Positions 13,258 through 14,711 of a stretch of DNA of 14,711 nt are shown here, piece after piece. Position 1 is the stretch's first letter; each line of letters opens with the position of its first letter. The position numbers and the translations under genes are program-made. The DNA comes from Acidobacteriaceae bacterium (GTDB taxonomy: Bacteria; Acidobacteriota; Terriglobia; Terriglobales; SbA1): positions 1 through 14,711 of the forward strand of contig JAFAGX010000171.1 in NCBI GenBank assembly GCA_019237515.1. The letters are read 5' to 3'. Under the pieces are notes generated by a model. That model had not been told where the DNA came from, searched no databases, and was given only the letters and a program-made list of their open reading frames with translations.

Positions 13258-14613
13258 ATGCTGCCAAAATTTTCAGTGCGCTTTCTAGGTCTTCTGGCCT
13301 GCCTTTTGATGTTGCTTTACCTTTCCAACTGTTCGGGCACTTCCAGTTCGCCAAACTCCGGCTCATCGGGTGGCTCGGGAGGTGGATCAACCGCGGGATC
13401 GGGAGGTAGTGGTTCGGGGAGCGGCTCGAGCGGTTCCGGCGGCTCGAGCGGTTCCGGTGGCAGCGGCGGGTCAGGCAGTGGAAGCTCAGGCAGCGGGGGC
13501 TCAGGCAGTGGCGGAGGCTCGGGTAGCAGTGGGGGCTCAGGCAGCGGCGGATCCGTTTCGCCTGCCACAGATAAAGATCTTCACACGCAAATCGTCGCGA
13601 CACATCTGGAAACACCCTGGTCGATGGTTTTCGCCCCGGACGGACGGCTGTTCTTCACTGAACAGCCGGGCAGGTTGCGGGTGATCACGAGTTCCGGCCT
13701 GGTCTCTACGCCAGTGCTCGACCTCACGAGTGTGACCGTTGGAGGCGAAGGTGGAACAACCGGAATGGACCTAGATCCTGACTTTGCCACCAACGGATAC
13801 GTTTATCTTCACTTCTGCTTGAAAGACACCACCACCCATTGCCGAGTCGACCGAGTCATCGTAGATGCCAACAATGTAGGGACGATTGATAAAGTGCTGC
13901 TGGATTACCCCGTGACCAGCGGCCATTTCGATCACACCGGCGGACGCCTGAGAGTTTCTCCGGATCACTATCTTTATCTTTCGATTGGCGATCACACCAA
14001 CGCCGCCTCGGCGCAAGATCCATCATCCTGGGATGGAAAAATCATTCGCATGAATCTGGATGGTACAGCGGCCAGCGGCAATCCGTTTCCCAGCCAGAAT
14101 GCCTACGTATATTCCTATGGCCATCGTGACCCCCAGGGGCTCGCGTGGGACAGTTCCGGACAGCTATATGAAACCGAACACGGACCGACATCGAATGATG
14201 AAGTCAACATTATTTACATCGGTAAAAACTACGGATGGCCGAACTGTGTTGGAATCTGCCATAACCCGGCTTATGTCGATCCAATCAAATTGTTCTATCC
14301 CCAGACGGCGCCACCTTCCGGAGCGACGTTTTACCAGGGCAGCGTAATTCCGGGTTGGGATGGCAGTTTCCTATTCGCTGTGCTGGGGCTTGACGGGAAT
14401 ACCTATGCCCATCACGTTCATCAATTGAAGTTCGACAAGCCGGGAGGTACGACCATCACCTTCGAGCAGATTCTCTGGCAAAACCAGTTTGGACGAATTC
14501 GGGACGTGGTGGAAGCTTCGGATGGTTCGTTGTATTTCTCGACCAGCGATATCCCATCCCAGAGCGCGAATCCCGCTCCGGATGATGATCGAATCATTCG
14601 GGCGTTTTCGTAG
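13258..14613 (+). CDS. Lipoprotein PQQ-type glucose/sorbosone dehydrogenase beta-propeller
   Basis: A 451-residue envelope protein. MLPKFSVRFLGLLACLLMLLYLSNC is a lipoprotein signal with lipobox LSNC and lipid-bearing Cys25 (Asn at -1 is less common). Residues 26-99 are almost pure Ser/Gly, an unusually long flexible tether. The rest (about 105-451) is the six-bladed propeller of the GSDH family, starting LETPWSMVFAPDGRLFFTEQ. Family marks: DHTGGRL with His226, matching the catalytic base region DHQSGRL of soluble glucose dehydrogenase; LYLSIGD; YGHRDPQGLAW with Arg290; and ETEHGP. Such enzymes oxidise sugars with PQQ in the periplasm or outside the cell; the sugar and PQQ use here are inferred. 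Two Cys pairs near 187/195 and 330/334 may form disulfides. It is convergent with the next gene, 8 bp away. Confidence 0.9.
   Translation: MLPKFSVRFLGLLACLLMLLYLSNCSGTSSSPNSGSSGGSGGGSTAGSGGSGSGSGSSGSGGSSGSGGSGGSGSGSSGSGGSGSGGGSGSSGGSGSGGSVSPATDKDLHTQIVATHLETPWSMVFAPDGRLFFTEQPGRLRVITSSGLVSTPVLDLTSVTVGGEGGTTGMDLDPDFATNGYVYLHFCLKDTTTHCRVDRVIVDANNVGTIDKVLLDYPVTSGHFDHTGGRLRVSPDHYLYLSIGDHTNAASAQDPSSWDGKIIRMNLDGTAASGNPFPSQNAYVYSYGHRDPQGLAWDSSGQLYETEHGPTSNDEVNIIYIGKNYGWPNCVGICHNPAYVDPIKLFYPQTAPPSGATFYQGSVIPGWDGSFLFAVLGLDGNTYAHHVHQLKFDKPGGTTITFEQILWQNQFGRIRDVVEASDGSLYFSTSDIPSQSANPAPDDDRIIRAFS
13333..13554 (+). repeat. Ser/Gly codon-repeat tract encoding the lipoprotein linker
   Basis: About 74 codons of Gly and Ser, built from irregular copies of GGCTCAGGCAGTGG-like units (for example near 13486-13512). 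Exact copies are short and interspersed, suggesting growth by slippage followed by divergence. It is coding, lying between the lipobox cysteine and the propeller. Confidence 0.85.
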
Positions 14614-14621
14614 ATTTGTGT

Positions 14622-14711
14622 CTAGACGCCGACAGGAGCTCCAGTTTCGATGGCGAGCTTGCCTTCGACCCAGGCGTCGAAGCCTCCGGTCACGTTGGTG
14701 ACGTTACTAAA
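14622..14711 (-). CDS. Rhodanese-domain protein, C-terminal end (partial)
   Basis: Only 29 residues and the TAG stop (14624-14622) are visible; the gene continues beyond the right edge. The end reads SNVTNVTGGFDAWVEGKLA, the closing strand and helix of a rhodanese (sulfurtransferase) domain, whose family pattern is V-x-N-V-x-GG-F/Y-x-A-W. It could be a stand-alone rhodanese or the tail of a larger protein such as a metallo-beta-lactamase/rhodanese fusion; the active-site cysteine lies outside the window. It is convergent with the lipoprotein dehydrogenase gene. Confidence 0.72.
   Translation of the reverse strand, partial: FSNVTNVTGGFDAWVEGKLAIETGAPVGV

Noticed and set aside
13333..13554. 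Repeat tract as a CRISPR array or intergenic tandem repeat
   Set aside because: Units are short, irregular and in frame with the lipoprotein gene; there are no unique spacers of regular length.
13317..13568. Pro/Glu/Leu-rich minus-strand open frame opposite the Ser/Gly linker
   Set aside because: It is the reverse complement of the Ser/Gly repeat; its PEPL repetition follows from the codons on the plus strand and it has no independent support.

Overview
The window looks like chromosomal DNA of a soil-type bacterium, most probably Acidobacteriota (Terriglobia/Koribacter-like). This rests on the mix of gene families and on the type of acidobacterial proteins seen (M64-type secreted metallopeptidase, secreted protein with a YW...MHCV C-terminal domain, Ser/Gly-linked lipoprotein propeller), not on a marker gene. 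No rRNA, tRNA, CRISPR array, insertion sequence or phage gene is visible. The genes are densely packed and the base composition appears even, so this reads as core and near-core chromosome rather than a mobile island.

Layout. 1-252 (minus): 5' part of coaD (coenzyme A synthesis), running off the left edge. 253-466: leader with three perfect short inverted repeats. 467-955 (plus): degenerate receiver-domain protein. 956-4447 (plus): a signalling block made of a membrane sensor histidine kinase, a PhoB/OmpR-type response regulator, an ECF sigma factor and a 105-residue unknown protein, packed closely enough to be one transcript. It is preceded by a TTGACA promoter and a 10-bp-period direct repeat that could be the regulator's own binding site. 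4511-5577 (plus): a self-contained unit with extended -10 promoter, hairpin leader, strong ribosome binding site, a secreted protein of unknown function and a clear intrinsic terminator. 5640-6890 (plus): MFS transporter. 7087-7482 (minus): small membrane protein with a CxxCxxH motif, convergent with the transporter. 7622-8419 (plus): fumarylacetoacetate-hydrolase-family enzyme. 8441-10265 (minus): secreted M64-family metallopeptidase followed by a small multispanning membrane protein. 10285-13053 (plus): lnt (lipoprotein N-acylation) and prfB (release factor 2), 2 bp apart; prfB carries an intact programmed +1 frameshift site. 13258-14613 (plus): lipoprotein-anchored PQQ-type sugar dehydrogenase beta-propeller on a Ser/Gly tether. 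14622-14711 (minus): C-terminal end of a rhodanese-domain protein running off the right edge.

How the parts fit. The kinase, regulator and sigma factor form a plausible signal-to-transcription cascade. The sigma factor has no recognisable zinc-finger anti-sigma gene next to it; an unrecognised small protein sits in that place. The other genes are housekeeping (coaD, lnt, prfB), metabolism (FAH-family enzyme), transport and cell-envelope or secreted functions. I do not see a defence, toxin-antitoxin or biosynthetic system. The points most worth following up are the putative autoregulatory direct repeats, the kinase-regulator-sigma operon with its unknown partner, the three-hairpin leader, and the prfB recoding site with a variant internal Shine-Dalgarno.
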